From positions 62,001-126,000 of the forward strand of contig CAVRGT010000012.1 in the NCBI GenBank assembly GCA_963720805.1: a DNA stretch of 64,000 nucleotides, written 5' to 3'. Source of the DNA: VRUE01 sp963720805 (lineage in GTDB: Bacteria > Actinomycetota > Thermoleophilia > Solirubrobacterales > 70-9). The position numbers were made by a program, and so were the translations under genes. This document shows positions 18,545 through 27,577 of the stretch, piece by piece. The stretch's first letter is position 1; each line of letters starts with the position of its first letter. A model generated the notes under the pieces. That model searched no databases and had not been told where the DNA came from. It saw only the letters and a program-made list of their open reading frames with translations.

Positions 18545-19535
18545 TCATCGAGCGCCGCCGTTCGCTCGACCACCCCGGAGGCACTGTCGGGCCTGATCGC
18601 CGAGCGCCCCGCGGACAGCAGCCCGGTCTGGATCATCGGCAGCGGCAAGACCGCCATGGACGTCGCCCTGATGCTGCGCCGGGAGTGCCCAGGGCGCGAG
18701 CTGAACATGGTGGCCGGCTCGGGCACGATGTTCAGCCGTCGCGAGACGTTCTTCCCGACCGGACCGAGGCGCTGGTACGCCGGCACCCGCATCAACGCGA
18801 TGCTGCGCCAGGTCGCTCTCCGCTTCGATGGCACCAACGAGCAGGACGTCGCCGCCTGGTTCGCCGACACCTACGGCATCAGCCCAGCGGCTGATCCGGC
18901 CGGCTTCTTCGGCGCCTACCTGTCCGACGCCGAGTGCGCCGACGTCCAAGCCGGGATGCGACGGATCGAGTCCGGACACCTCGATGACGTGCTCGACACG
19001 ACCGACGGGCCAGCGATCGTCCTACGCGACGGCCGGTCGCCGGCGATCCCCGCCGGCAGTTGGATCGTCAACTGCACCGGCTACCTCGCCCAGCCACGAT
19101 GGCCATACGAGCCCTTCGCCTCGGCCCCGGGCAACGTGCTGTCGATCCAGCTGCGGTCAAGCGTCACCGGGCCCTTCACGCTCGTTCGCCGGTTACTACC
19201 TGACCCACCTCATGTTCCGCGGCAAGCTCCACGACGCCCGGCTTTACGAGCTCGACCTCGAGGACCTCGCCACGAAATCTCGCTCGGCGATCATCTGGGC
19301 CTCGATCACGCTGTCGATGTACAACCTCGGCCGCATCGCTCGCGCGCTGCCGCCCAAGGTCATGATCGACTGCGGCCTGGACTACGACCGCTGGTACCCA
19401 AGGGCCAGGCGGATGGCCGGGGCCACCGCGCTCCTCGCGACCCAACCCCGGGACGCATCCCGCTACCGCACGACGCTTGACACGCTTGGTGAGCGATTCG
19501 ACGTGCGGGTCGGTCCGGCGTACCGCCGCCCGTAG
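18545..19535 (+). pseudogene. FAD/NAD(P)-binding oxidoreductase fragment, 5'-truncated and frameshifted
   Basis: The sequence begins in mid-protein with TPEALSGLIAERPAD and then VWIIGSGKTAMDVALMLRRE, equivalent to the second Rossmann motif of the gene upstream. The N-terminal FAD half is gone. Near 19190 the frame shifts: SVTGPFTLVRR in one frame continues as AGYYLTHLMFRGKLHDARLY in the next, ending at 19535. The truncation at copy C of the palindrome is real sequence structure; the later shift could be a sequencing indel. It is not a tandem duplicate of 17065-18420, because residues differ widely. Confidence 0.75.
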
Positions 19536-19591
19536 AGGTTCGGCGATCGAGCAGCTTGACCGCGGTACCACGGGATGCTTAGATAGTCGTC

Positions 19592-19607
19592 TTAGTCAGA
19601 TGACTAA
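19592..19607. promoter_or_regulatory. TetR operator overlapping the start codon
   Basis: TTAGTCA-GA-TGACTAA is a perfect 7-bp inverted repeat covering the ATG of the TetR gene, a usual place for an autoregulatory site. Confidence 0.6.
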
Positions 19608-20232
19608 CAATGCCACCCCAAGAGAGAGCAAGGTTGCGGATGACGGCTCGATCAGGCAGGTCAACGTCGCCGCCTTCCTCGACGCAGCCGAGCGGCTCCT
19701 GGTCAGGGAGGGAGCGGCGGGGATCTCGACCCGACAGCTGGCTCGGGAGGCCGGGCAGAACCACGGCCTAGTCCACTATTACTTCGGCTCGGTCGACGAG
19801 CTGATGCTTCAAACCCTGGAGCGATTCACCGCCCGCGTCCTCGATCGCCAGCGGTCGATGTACGAGTCGGATGTGCCCTTCCTCGAGAAGTGGCGGGCCG
19901 CGATGGGTTTCATCGAGGAAGACCTGGCGTCGGGTTACCCGAAGGTCTGGGCGGAGTTGGAGGCGCTCGCCTGGCACAAGCCCGAGCTGCGCGAGCGGCT
20001 GAACGGCGTCAGCGAGAAATGGCGCTCATTGCTCCGCGATGCCGTGGCCGAGGCGATCGAGGAGTACGGCCTCGATTCCACCCGCTTCTCAGCGGAGTCC
20101 TGGGCGGCGCTGGTGATGCAGTTCAACAAGGGCCTGCTGTACGAGCGCCTGCTCGGCTTCGACCGCGGTCACGCCGAGTTGCTCGCCTCGATCGACGCCT
20201 GGCTCGCCTCGCTCGAGAAGGGGCAGGCGTGA
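19600..20232 (+). CDS. TetR-family transcriptional regulator
   Basis: ATG 19600 gives 210 residues. The N-terminal helix-turn-helix is typical: FLDAAERLLVREGAAGISTR then QLAREAGQNHGLVHYYFGSV. The ligand domain is alpha-helical with no recognisable pocket signature. The stop overlaps the ATG of the hydrolase/glycosyltransferase fusion (TGATG), so the two form one transcription unit. The regulator probably controls its own operon through the palindrome over its start. Confidence 0.93.
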   Translation: MTNNATPRESKVADDGSIRQVNVAAFLDAAERLLVREGAAGISTRQLAREAGQNHGLVHYYFGSVDELMLQTLERFTARVLDRQRSMYESDVPFLEKWRAAMGFIEEDLASGYPKVWAELEALAWHKPELRERLNGVSEKWRSLLRDAVAEAIEEYGLDSTRFSAESWAALVMQFNKGLLYERLLGFDRGHAELLASIDAWLASLEKGQA

Positions 20233-22412
20233 TGGAGAGCGTCTCAATCGCGGCAAGCGCGCAGCCGGCCGGCCGTGAGGGCGAGCAGACTCGCGCTCGC
20301 TATCCCGACGAGGAGGGCTTCGTAGAGCGCGACGGGATGAACCTCTTCTACGAGGTCTACGGCGAGGGAGAGGAGACCATCTTCCTGCTGCCCACCTGGT
20401 CGCTGGTCCACTCTCGCTTCTGGAAGATGCAGATCCCCTACTTCGCCCGTCACTTCCGGGTTCTGACGATGGACGGGCTCGGCAACGGCCGCTCCGACCG
20501 CTGCCGGGACCCGCGGCGCTATGGACCCGAGGAGTTCGCGCGCGACTGCCTGGCCGTGATGGACGCGACCGAGACCGACCGGGCGGTGACGGCCTGCTGG
20601 TCGCGGGGCGCCCAGTACCAACTGGAGATGTCGCGCCTTGCTCCCGAGCGGTTCGCGGGCATTGCCTTTATCGGCCCAATGTTCCCGTACACGCCGTCGC
20701 ACTGGTCAATCCTGGCCAGTCCAAGGACCCTGCCCGTATTCCGCAGGCCGGCGCCGGCCTATCGCTGGTGGGCCCGTATGAACGCCAACCACTGGCGCCA
20801 GGACTACCCGGCATTCGCCGAGTGGTTCATCTCGCGCTGCCTGCCGGAGCCACACTCGACCAAGGGCATCGAGGACGGGGTCGGGTGGGCGCTCGACACC
20901 GATCCCGAGACCTTGATCGCCACCGCGGAAGGAGGAGTGCATCACCGTCGTCGCGTGCTGCGCGGTCTGGCCAAGGACATCGACTGCCCGGTCCTGGTCA
21001 TCCACGGCGACCGCGACAAGATCACGCCCTACCGCGACGGCCGGGCCCTCGCCCGTCTCAGCGACGGACAGCTCGAGCGGGTTCGCGGCGCCGGCCATTT
21101 CCCCCACGCTCGCAAGCCGGTCCAGGTGAATCTCGCGCTGCGCGACTTCTCCGAGAACGCGTTCGGGCGCCGGCGCCCTCGTCGCGACGCCAACGTCTAC
21201 CGCCGCGACGACCGCCCCCGCGCCCTCTACGTCTCCTCGCCGATCGGGCTCGGCCACGCGCAGCGCGACATCGCGATCGCCCGTGAGATGCGCCGCCTCA
21301 ATCCCGACCTGCAGATCGACTGGCTCGCTCAGGACCCGGTCACCAGGGTGCTGGAGGCGGAGGGGGAGCAGATCCATCCCGCCAGCGCTCATCTGGCCAA
21401 CGAGTCCCGGCACATCGAGTCGGAGTCTGCCGAGCACGACCTGCACTGCTTCCACGCGCTGCGCCGCATGGACGAGATCCTCGCCGCCAACTTCATGCTC
21501 TTCCACGATGTCGTGCGCGACGAGCGCTACGACCTCTGGATCGGCGACGAGGCCTGGGAGCTCGACTACTACCTGCATGAGAACCCGGCTGAGAAGCGGG
21601 TCCCGTTCGCCTGGCTGACCGACTTCGTCGGCTTTCTGCCGATGGACGAAAAGGACGAGCGCGAAGGCTTCCTGACCGCCGACTACAACGCCGACATGGT
21701 CGACCACATCGCCGAGCACCCCGAGGTTCGGGACATGGCGCTGTTCGTCGGCAATCCCGACGACATCGTCGCGGAGCGACTCGGGCCGCAGCTGCCGGCG
21801 ATCCGCGACTGGACCGAGCGCCATTTCGACTTCACCGGCTACGTGACCGGGTTCGACCCCGCTGACCTCGGCGATCGCACCAGGCTGCGTGCCGAGCTGG
21901 GCTACGGCGACGACGAGCGGGTCTGCATCGTCACCGTCGGCGGCTCGGGCGTCGGGGCCGACCTGCTGCGCCGCGTGATCGCATCCTTTCCCGCGGCCAA
22001 GGAGATGGTCCCCGACCTGCGCATGATCGTCGTCGCGGGGCCGCGAATCGACCCCGCCTCGCTTCCCTCCCACGCCGGTCTCGAGGTCGTCCCCTACGTA
22101 CACAACCTCTACCGCCACCTGGCGGCCTGCGACCTGGCGGTCGTCCAGGGCGGTCTGACTACGTCGATGGAGCTGACCGCGCAGAAGCGGCCCTTCCTCT
22201 ACTTCCCGCTGCGCCACCACTTCGAGCAGAACTTCCACGTCCGCCACCGGCTCGAACGCTACGGAGCCGGTCGTCGCATGGACTTCGACGACTCCCCGCC
22301 AGAGCGGATCGCGGCGGCGATCGCCGAGGAGATCGGCAGCGAAGTCGAGTACCGCGATGTCGAGGCCGACGGCGCCGCCCGTGCCGCCCGACGCCTCGTT
22401 GAGCTGCTCTAG
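20232..22412 (+). CDS. Alpha/beta hydrolase fused to a GT-B glycosyltransferase
   Basis: The 726-residue protein starts at ATG 20232. Residues about 25-310 are an alpha/beta hydrolase: nucleophile elbow ACWSRGAQ (Ser124, with Cys in place of the first Gly), acid Asp260/262 in VIHGDRDK, and His289 in GAGHFPHARKP. A short basic linker (GRRRPRRDANVYRRDDRPR) leads to a second domain from about 330, opening ALYVSSPIGLGHAQRDIAIA and ending with the acceptor/donor loop VVQGGLTTSMELTAQKRPF, as in MurG/macrolide-type glycosyltransferases. The two halves probably act on the same small molecule or lipid. Regulation by the adjacent TetR is likely. Confidence 0.88.
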   Translation: MESVSIAASAQPAGREGEQTRARYPDEEGFVERDGMNLFYEVYGEGEETIFLLPTWSLVHSRFWKMQIPYFARHFRVLTMDGLGNGRSDRCRDPRRYGPEEFARDCLAVMDATETDRAVTACWSRGAQYQLEMSRLAPERFAGIAFIGPMFPYTPSHWSILASPRTLPVFRRPAPAYRWWARMNANHWRQDYPAFAEWFISRCLPEPHSTKGIEDGVGWALDTDPETLIATAEGGVHHRRRVLRGLAKDIDCPVLVIHGDRDKITPYRDGRALARLSDGQLERVRGAGHFPHARKPVQVNLALRDFSENAFGRRRPRRDANVYRRDDRPRALYVSSPIGLGHAQRDIAIAREMRRLNPDLQIDWLAQDPVTRVLEAEGEQIHPASAHLANESRHIESESAEHDLHCFHALRRMDEILAANFMLFHDVVRDERYDLWIGDEAWELDYYLHENPAEKRVPFAWLTDFVGFLPMDEKDEREGFLTADYNADMVDHIAEHPEVRDMALFVGNPDDIVAERLGPQLPAIRDWTERHFDFTGYVTGFDPADLGDRTRLRAELGYGDDERVCIVTVGGSGVGADLLRRVIASFPAAKEMVPDLRMIVVAGPRIDPASLPSHAGLEVVPYVHNLYRHLAACDLAVVQGGLTTSMELTAQKRPFLYFPLRHHFEQNFHVRHRLERYGAGRRMDFDDSPPERIAAAIAEEIGSEVEYRDVEADGAARAARRLVELL

Positions 22413-22458
22413 CTTCAGACGGAGTGGAGCACCTCGACCGGCTCGCCGTGCTAACTTG

Positions 22459-22472
22459 CAACCAAATGGTTG
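22459..22472. promoter_or_regulatory. ArsR-type operator
   Basis: CAACCA-AA-TGGTTG is a perfect inverted repeat whose right half overlaps the ArsR start codon at 22466. Confidence 0.6.
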
Positions 22473-22822
22473 TAGATAAGAAACCGACCCACGACGACGA
22501 GGGGGCCACTGACCTGCTGTTCGGGGCGCTGGCCGATCCGATCCGCCGCGACATCCTCCGTTGCGCCCACGAGGGCCGGCTCTCGGTCTCGGCCTTGGCC
22601 CGCGAACACCCGATCAGCGTGACGGCGATACAGAAGCACGTCGCCGTGCTGGAGCGGGCCAAACTGGTGAGCAAGCACCGGGTGGGGCGCGAGTCGATCG
22701 TCCACACCGAGACCGACGCCCTCGTACGCGCCCACGCCGCACTCGATCGCCTCGAGGCGGACTGGCGCGGCCGGATCGAGCGGATGGAGCAGATCCTGGA
22801 AACCGACAAAGGAGACAGCTGA
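22466..22822 (+). CDS. ArsR-family regulator
   Basis: The 118-residue protein has an ArsR-type winged helix: LLFGALADPIRRDILRCAHE, then LSVSALAREHPISVTAIQKH and HVAVLERAKLVSKHRVGRES. No metal-binding Cys pair is visible, so it belongs to the branch paired with SRPBCC genes rather than to metal sensors. Its stop overlaps the next ATG (TGATG), and the palindrome over the start suggests autorepression. Confidence 0.92.
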   Translation: MVVDKKPTHDDEGATDLLFGALADPIRRDILRCAHEGRLSVSALAREHPISVTAIQKHVAVLERAKLVSKHRVGRESIVHTETDALVRAHAALDRLEADWRGRIERMEQILETDKGDS

Positions 22823-23313
22823 TGCCCGTCACCGACGTAGACAAGGACATCGACGCCCTGACCATGACGATCACGGCGACGTTCGACGCCGATGCCGAGC
22901 GACTCTGGGAGCTGTGGTCGGATCCGCGCCGGCTGGAGCGCTGGTGGAGCCCGCCGTCCCATTCGTCGACCTTCCTCGAGCACGAGCTCACGGTCGGCGC
23001 GCGGACTACCTACTTCATGACCGGCCCGGACGGTGAGAAGCACCACGGCTGCTGGCGGATCGAGGAGGTCGAGCCGCCCCACCGGCTGCACATCAAGGAC
23101 GACGCCGTCGACGACGAGGGCAAGCCGGATGACGGAGGCCCGACGGCGATGACGGTGACGATCGCCGAGGCCGACGGCACCGCCACGATGTCGATCCAAA
23201 CCCACTTCGCTGACCGCGAGTCGATGGAACAGATGATCGAGATGGGGATGGAGCAAGGCATGACCGAAACGCTCAACCAAGTCGACCCCCTCCTCGACGC
23301 CGCGAGGGCGTAA
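22822..23313 (+). CDS. SRPBCC (AHSA1-like) domain protein
   Basis: A 163-residue START/Bet v1-fold protein: ADAERLWELWSDPRRLERWW is the AHSA1 signature, followed by YFMTGPDGEKHHGCWRIEEV and a C-terminal long helix. These proteins bind hydrophobic ligands and are very often co-transcribed with an ArsR regulator, as here. The function is not known. Confidence 0.9.
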   Translation: MPVTDVDKDIDALTMTITATFDADAERLWELWSDPRRLERWWSPPSHSSTFLEHELTVGARTTYFMTGPDGEKHHGCWRIEEVEPPHRLHIKDDAVDDEGKPDDGGPTAMTVTIAEADGTATMSIQTHFADRESMEQMIEMGMEQGMTETLNQVDPLLDAARA

Positions 23314-23364
23314 ACGAAGCGTCGGCGAGGTAGCGCCCGGCAACAGTCTCTCGAAGCGACGAAA

Positions 23365-23380
23365 CCCCGCGTTCGCGGGG
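23365..23380 (-). terminator. Rho-independent terminator, probably of an old tRNA-fMet gene
   Basis: On the minus strand CCCCGC-GAAC-GCGGGG is followed by TTTCGT. It lies just downstream (minus) of the tRNA-fMet 3' remnant at 23392-23434, the place a tRNA terminator should be. Confidence 0.55.
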
Positions 23381-23391
23381 CATTCGTGAAA

Positions 23392-23434
23392 TAGCGGGGG
23401 GCAGAGTTTAAACCTGCGACCTTCGGGTTATGAG
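23392..23434 (-). repeat. 3' remnant of tRNA-fMet: left attachment site of the island
   Basis: These 43 bp match the 3' half of the intact tRNA-fMet at 57120-57193 in the same orientation. Positions 23411-23434 are identical to 57138-57161 over 24 bp (AACCTGCGACCTTCGGGTTA and TGAG), after which similarity stops. The outer part (TAGCGGGGGGCAGAGTTTAA) has drifted. No 5' half is present, so this is not a functional tRNA. It fits a displaced tRNA end left by integration. Confidence 0.75.
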
Positions 23435-23599
23435 GATGAACCGTGAACTCATCTGGACTACGTGGAGCACGGTTTCAAGCGGTTTCCGGGCAACCGGGCT
23501 ACGTGGGGATCGTCTGGAATCCGTGGGGCACCTTGCCCCATTTCTTGCCCCAGGCGCCAACTCGCCTTCGCGCCGTACCAGGGGCTGTCCGAATAGCAA

Positions 23600-24163
23600 T
23601 CAGCGGGCCTCCAGGATGAGGTCCGAGTAGCTGCGGTCGATCAGATCCTCGCTCCTGATCCCAAAGGCTTTCCAGAGCCGCTCGACCTTTTGCCGCTCGT
23701 CGGCAAGGTCGGACTGCTCGTGCGCGACCGCCTCGAACTCAAGGAAGTCGCCAAGACCATCGACCCAATCCAGGTGGATGCGCACGTCCCGCCACACGAA
23801 GAGCCTCCGGCGCTTGGACACCACGGCCCGGGCTCCCAGGCTCTCCGACAGTGCCGCCTTGAGGCCCTCTGCGTCCTCGACCTCGACGATGCGATAGCGG
23901 CTCAAACGCTCCTGCGGCTCGTCGGCTCGGACATAGGAGATCAGGTGAGCTGCGGCATCCCTCTCCTCTCGCAACTTGAGGCGACCGGTGGCAACGTTGA
24001 AGTAGGTGTCACGCTGGATCAGCTCGCCGCGATCGTCCGCCCCGAGCGCTTCGCACAGCGCCAGCGACTGCGCCCGATCGCCGTCGCGGGCCTTCAACTC
24101 GACGTTCCGGCGTGGCTCCGGCGAGTTAGCTACGGGCCTCGCCGTCCCAGTAGTCCACGGCAT
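23600..24163 (-). CDS. CYTH-domain protein (class IV adenylate cyclase-like)
   Basis: The CYTH entry motif ExExK is seen as NVELKARD near the start. It is followed by IQRDTYFNVATGRLKLREE, with its basic residue spacing, and the distal acidic/basic strands RIHLDWVDGLGDFLEFEAV. CYTH enzymes bind triphosphorylated substrates with two metals; members are adenylate cyclases, thiamine triphosphatases or polyphosphatases, and the exact reaction is not clear. Start ATG 24163 overlaps the end of the upstream cupin gene by 38 bp; an ATG at 24193 in the same frame is possible. Confidence 0.82.
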   Translation of the reverse strand: MPWTTGTARPVANSPEPRRNVELKARDGDRAQSLALCEALGADDRGELIQRDTYFNVATGRLKLREERDAAAHLISYVRADEPQERLSRYRIVEVEDAEGLKAALSESLGARAVVSKRRRLFVWRDVRIHLDWVDGLGDFLEFEAVAHEQSDLADERQKVERLWKAFGIRSEDLIDRSYSDLILEAR

Positions 24164-24605
24164 CTCCGCGGTGAAAAGAGGCGGAAAAGCCATCTCCGGC
24201 TGGAAGCCGCTCGGCTGCGCGGACCTTGTCGGAGTCGGGATAGACGACGATGTCCGGTCGCCCGCTGTTGCTCACGGCGAGAAAGCGAACGACCTCCTGG
24301 GTCCGGTTGAGGAGCTGGTGGGCACCCTCTTCTCCCAGGGGAAATCGAACCGCATCCCCCTCCTCCAGGTCACTTATGCCATCCGGGGTTCGGAGGCTGG
24401 GCCTTCCCGAGAGGACGATCACCAGCTCCTCGTCGGCGAGATGGAAGTGGTAGGGATAGGCGGCCTCGCCCGGCGGGACCTCCCAGATGCTCGCGCCGAT
24501 TGATTCCATGCCGAGCTCGGAGCCGATCCGCGCTCGCCGCGAGCGAAAGCCGGCCGGAGCCTCTCGGTCCTGGAAGTCTGCGGTCCGGATATTCATCATT
24601 GCCAT
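24126..24605 (-). CDS. Cupin-domain protein
   Basis: The 159-residue protein carries one cupin barrel. WEVPPGEAAYPYHFHLADEE holds motif 1 (two His and Glu for a metal), and GDAVRFPLGEEGAHQLLNRT holds motif 2. A downstream ATG (24596, opening MNIRTADF) is an equally good start. It overlaps the CYTH gene and is probably co-transcribed with it. Small cupins of this type are often sugar- or xenobiotic-binding; no specific role can be given. Confidence 0.88.
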   Translation of the reverse strand: MAMMNIRTADFQDREAPAGFRSRRARIGSELGMESIGASIWEVPPGEAAYPYHFHLADEELVIVLSGRPSLRTPDGISDLEEGDAVRFPLGEEGAHQLLNRTQEVVRFLAVSNSGRPDIVVYPDSDKVRAAERLPAGDGFSASFHRGDAVDYWDGEARS

Positions 24606-24851
24606 TGCGGTCGGAGCCTATCTGTGCTCCCAAGGGGAGCAACCTTTTTCTTGCGCACCCGTCTCCACCCGGCGACCTCGACTATCTAGAGCAGACGCCA
24701 GTGGTCGGCATCGGCCTCCCAGTGCCAGCGAGGGCGCATCTGGCGCCGCGGTCTCCGGCCCGTCAGCCAAATCCACCGGCCAGTCGGCCACGCATCGACG
24801 CCGAACCGCCAAAGCTAGACCGTCATGAATTTGGGTGCTAATATCCTCTAT

Positions 24852-25454
24852 ATGTCTGACGTAGACCACGATGGTCTCTATAGACAGGCAGAGGCGCAGG
24901 CGGGGCACTTCACCGCGCAGCAGGCGGTCGCCGCAGGGATGGATCGCAGCACGCTGCGCCATCATGCTCGGCCCGGCGGCCGCTACGAACGGGTCCGTCG
25001 CGGGCTCTACCGACTGCGGCATTTCCCCTCAAGCCCTTATGAGCACGTCATGGCCGCCTGGCTGCCCCTGCGCGACGCGGAGGCAGTGGTCTCGCATGAA
25101 AGCGCCCTTGAGCTCCACGGGCTCTCCGACGTGATCCCTCACGCCATTCACCTCACGCTGCCGCGCTCAGAGCGGGGACAGCGTCGCCGCACGGGAGTGC
25201 GCCTTCACACGCTGAACCGACCGCCGACGAAAGCAGAGATCCGCACCGTCGAGGGACTGCCGGTGACGAGCCCGGAGCGGACCATCGTCGACTCCCTCGA
25301 AGCGGGGGTTCAGCCGGAGCAGGTCGAGATGGCGATCGGGCAGGCGCTGGAGCGCGGCATGACCACGCAACACCGGCTGACCGAGGCAGCGTCTGAACGC
25401 TCAGCGCGCGTTCGCAAGTTCGTCGAGCGTCGCCTTGAAGAGGCGCCGGTATGA
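24852..25454 (+). CDS. abiEi: AbiEi-family antitoxin (type IV toxin-antitoxin)
   Basis: Start ATG 24852 gives 200 residues. The N-terminal winged helix is HFTAQQAVAAGMDRSTLRHH, then RYERVRRGLYRLRHFP, the AbiEi_4 pattern. A C-terminal domain follows (VTSPERTIVDSLEAGVQPEQ). Its stop overlaps the toxin start (ATGA). In this family the antitoxin represses the operon and counters the nucleotidyltransferase toxin without direct contact. The start codon lies in a TATATGTCTGAC motif that resembles part of the site upstream of the intact integrase at 55445. Confidence 0.9.
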   Translation: MSDVDHDGLYRQAEAQAGHFTAQQAVAAGMDRSTLRHHARPGGRYERVRRGLYRLRHFPSSPYEHVMAAWLPLRDAEAVVSHESALELHGLSDVIPHAIHLTLPRSERGQRRRTGVRLHTLNRPPTKAEIRTVEGLPVTSPERTIVDSLEAGVQPEQVEMAIGQALERGMTTQHRLTEAASERSARVRKFVERRLEEAPV

Positions 25455-26362
25455 AGTACCGGGACGAAACGGCCTTTCGACAGGCGCTCCAACAACGCCT
25501 CAAGGACCGCGCCCACGGCGACGGCGTGCTCCTCGCCCGCAACCGCAAGCGCGTCGCCTTCGATCGACTGCTTGCCCGACTGCTTGCCGTCGCCGAAGAC
25601 CAGTGGCTGCTGAAGGGAGGCTTCGCACTCGACCTGCGCCTCGCCGCGCGGGCGCGAAGCACGAAAGACGTGGACATCGAGTGGCGAGCCGAGGAGACCG
25701 AGCTGCTCGACGTTCTGCTCGACGCGGCGAACTACGATGCCGGCGACTTCTTCAAGTTCACCATCGAGAGGGCCGGCGTGCCCGAGGATCGACTCGGCGG
25801 CAGTCACCGATTCCGGGTTTCGGCGGCCCTGGCGGGACGATCGTTCGAGTCGTTCCTGCTCGACGTTGGCTTCCGGTCTGGCCACGCGCTGGAGGCCGAG
25901 ACCCTGCGCACCGACGACTTCCTGGGCTTCGCGGAGATCGAGCCTGTAGAGGTCCAAGCCGTGCCGCTGGAGCTACAGGTCGCCGAAAAGCTCCACGCCT
26001 ACACGCGCGTCTACGAAGGCGGGCGCACCAGCTCCCGCACCAAGGACCTGATCGACCTCGCCTTGATCGCCGAGCTGTCGCAACTCGACGCTGCCGGCCT
26101 GCGACGCGAGATTGACACGATCTTTGAGCTTCGCGGTACCCACGCGGCACCCGCCTCGTTGCCTCTCCCTCCCGCCGGGTGGGCAGGGCCGTTCCGCGAG
26201 CTCGCCGAGGAGGTCGGAGTGCCGACGGACCTCGAAGCAGGTCACAGGGACGCCGCCGCGCTGCTCGACCCGATCTTGAGTGGCGAGGTCGGCAGCGGGA
26301 CGTGGAACTCGGCCCGGCGGCGCTGGTTTGCCGAGAAATCAAACGAGGGAAGGAGAACCTGA
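25451..26362 (+). CDS. abiEii: AbiEii/AbiGii-type nucleotidyltransferase toxin
   Basis: The 303-residue protein carries the minimal nucleotidyltransferase signature: WLLKGGFALDLRLAARARST followed by KDVDIEW, i.e. GG...T.D.D. The second acidic region is SFLLDVGFR, and LQVAEKLHAYTRVYEGGRTS then RTKDLIDLALIAEL is the conserved AbiEii core. Relatives add nucleotides to tRNA 3' ends and stop growth during phage infection. Complete and coupled to the antitoxin. Directly followed by a decayed recombinase whose ATG overlaps its end. Confidence 0.92.
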   Translation: MKYRDETAFRQALQQRLKDRAHGDGVLLARNRKRVAFDRLLARLLAVAEDQWLLKGGFALDLRLAARARSTKDVDIEWRAEETELLDVLLDAANYDAGDFFKFTIERAGVPEDRLGGSHRFRVSAALAGRSFESFLLDVGFRSGHALEAETLRTDDFLGFAEIEPVEVQAVPLELQVAEKLHAYTRVYEGGRTSSRTKDLIDLALIAELSQLDAAGLRREIDTIFELRGTHAAPASLPLPPAGWAGPFRELAEEVGVPTDLEAGHRDAAALLDPILSGEVGSGTWNSARRRWFAEKSNEGRRT

Positions 26363-27577
26363 TGCGACGCTTTGCCTGGTACGGACGCCTCTCGACCAAG
26401 GACAAGCAGGACCCGACGATCTCCCTTCCCTCCAGCGCAGCGAGTGCGCCGAGAAGGCAGAGGAGCTGGGCGGCCGGATCGTCTGTGACTTCGCCGACCA
26501 GGAGGCGGGTCGGCGCGACGATCGGGTCGGCTGGTCCGAGCTGACCCGCGAGGCCAAGGAGCCAGACGCGCGGCGCTTCGACGCGGTGATCGTCTGCTCG
26601 ACCTCACGGCTCAGCCGCGAGCTGTTTCACGCGCTCGCCTACGAGCGCGAGCTGGCGCGGGCCGGCGTCGAGGTCTTCTACGCCCGCAGCGCCGACGATC
26701 AGACCAGCCCCGAGGGTCGGCTGATCCGCCACATGTTCCAGGCGCTCGATCAGTTCGAGGTCGAGAAGCTGGGCCGCGAGGTGCGGGGTCCAGCCCGCGG
26801 CGCAAACCGGCCAATCGCTTCTACCAGTTGCGCGGCCTGGTCCACTGCGCCACCGGTCATAACCCACTGCGGATGCAGGGCAAGACCGCCAAGGGCAACA
26901 CCTACTACGCCTGCGGCTACCGGCTCGACTACGGCGACACCGCAGCGGAGGCGGTCGGCCACGGCAAGTGGCAGTACGTCCGCGAGGAGGCCCTGGTCGA
27001 GTTGCTCGATGCCTTCTTCGCCACGCGAATCTTCGGGCCGAAGCGGCTCGACTTCTTCCGGATGCAGAGCGACGCGCTGGACGCGAAGCGGCAGAGTGAG
27101 GACGGGCAGCGCCGCGATCGGCTCGTCCGCCTGATCGGGGAAATCGACCGCCGCACCGAGCGCTAGATGGCCGCGATCGAGGCGGGCGTCGATCCCGCGG
27201 TGGTCAGCGAGCGGATCAGCTCCCTCAAGGCGAAGCGGGCGGAGGCCGAGGACCTCCTGAGCCAGCTCGACACCAGCCCGCTCTGCCTCGCCGGGCCGGA
27301 GGACTCGCTGGCGATTCTGGAGGGCCTCCCCGACCTCGGCAAGTCACTGGCGAGCGCCGATCCCAAACTCCGCCGCGCGGTCTTCGACGCCTTCCGAGTC
27401 CGCATGGAGATCGACCGAAATGCCGGCGAAATAAAACTGAAGGCGCTCGTGTCGAGCGCCTTCAGTGAGGTTCAAGACCTGGATGGGCTAGTTACCCATA
27501 AGGCCATAGCGGGGGCGGGTTTTGAACGGATATCCGCGACCACCTACCGGCTCACGGTGACCCGGAATTTGGCTTGA
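26362..27577 (+). pseudogene. Decayed large serine recombinase
   Basis: Fragments in several frames match the intact recombinase at 55466-57160: MRRFAWYGRLSTKDKQDPT, a shift near 26430, then RIVCDFADQEAGRRDDRVGW to DQFEVEKLGREVRG. About 170 residues of the central recombinase domain are missing at about 26785. The zinc-ribbon part follows (RFYQLRGLVHCATGHNPLRM), then a stop at 27164-27166 and the coiled-coil tail. The large deletion plus multiple breaks make it a true pseudogene, not a sequencing artefact. It ends in a partial tRNA-fMet-like sequence, as its intact relative does. Confidence 0.9.
27507..27527 (-). repeat. Second, weaker tRNA-fMet 3'-end-like sequence
   Basis: TAGCGGGGGCGGGTTTTGAA compares with TAGCGGGGGCAGGATTCGAA at the intact tRNA (57120), with three differences in 20. 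It is encoded as IAGAGFE in the pseudogene, matching VAGAGFE in the intact integrase. It may mark the right end of an older element. Confidence 0.5.

Noticed and set aside
20706..22247. Long open frame antisense to the hydrolase/glycosyltransferase
   Set aside because: No domain pattern and composition dictated by the coding strand opposite.
23392..23434. A second tRNA-fMet gene
   Set aside because: Only the 3' half is present and the acceptor side has drifted; it cannot fold as a tRNA.
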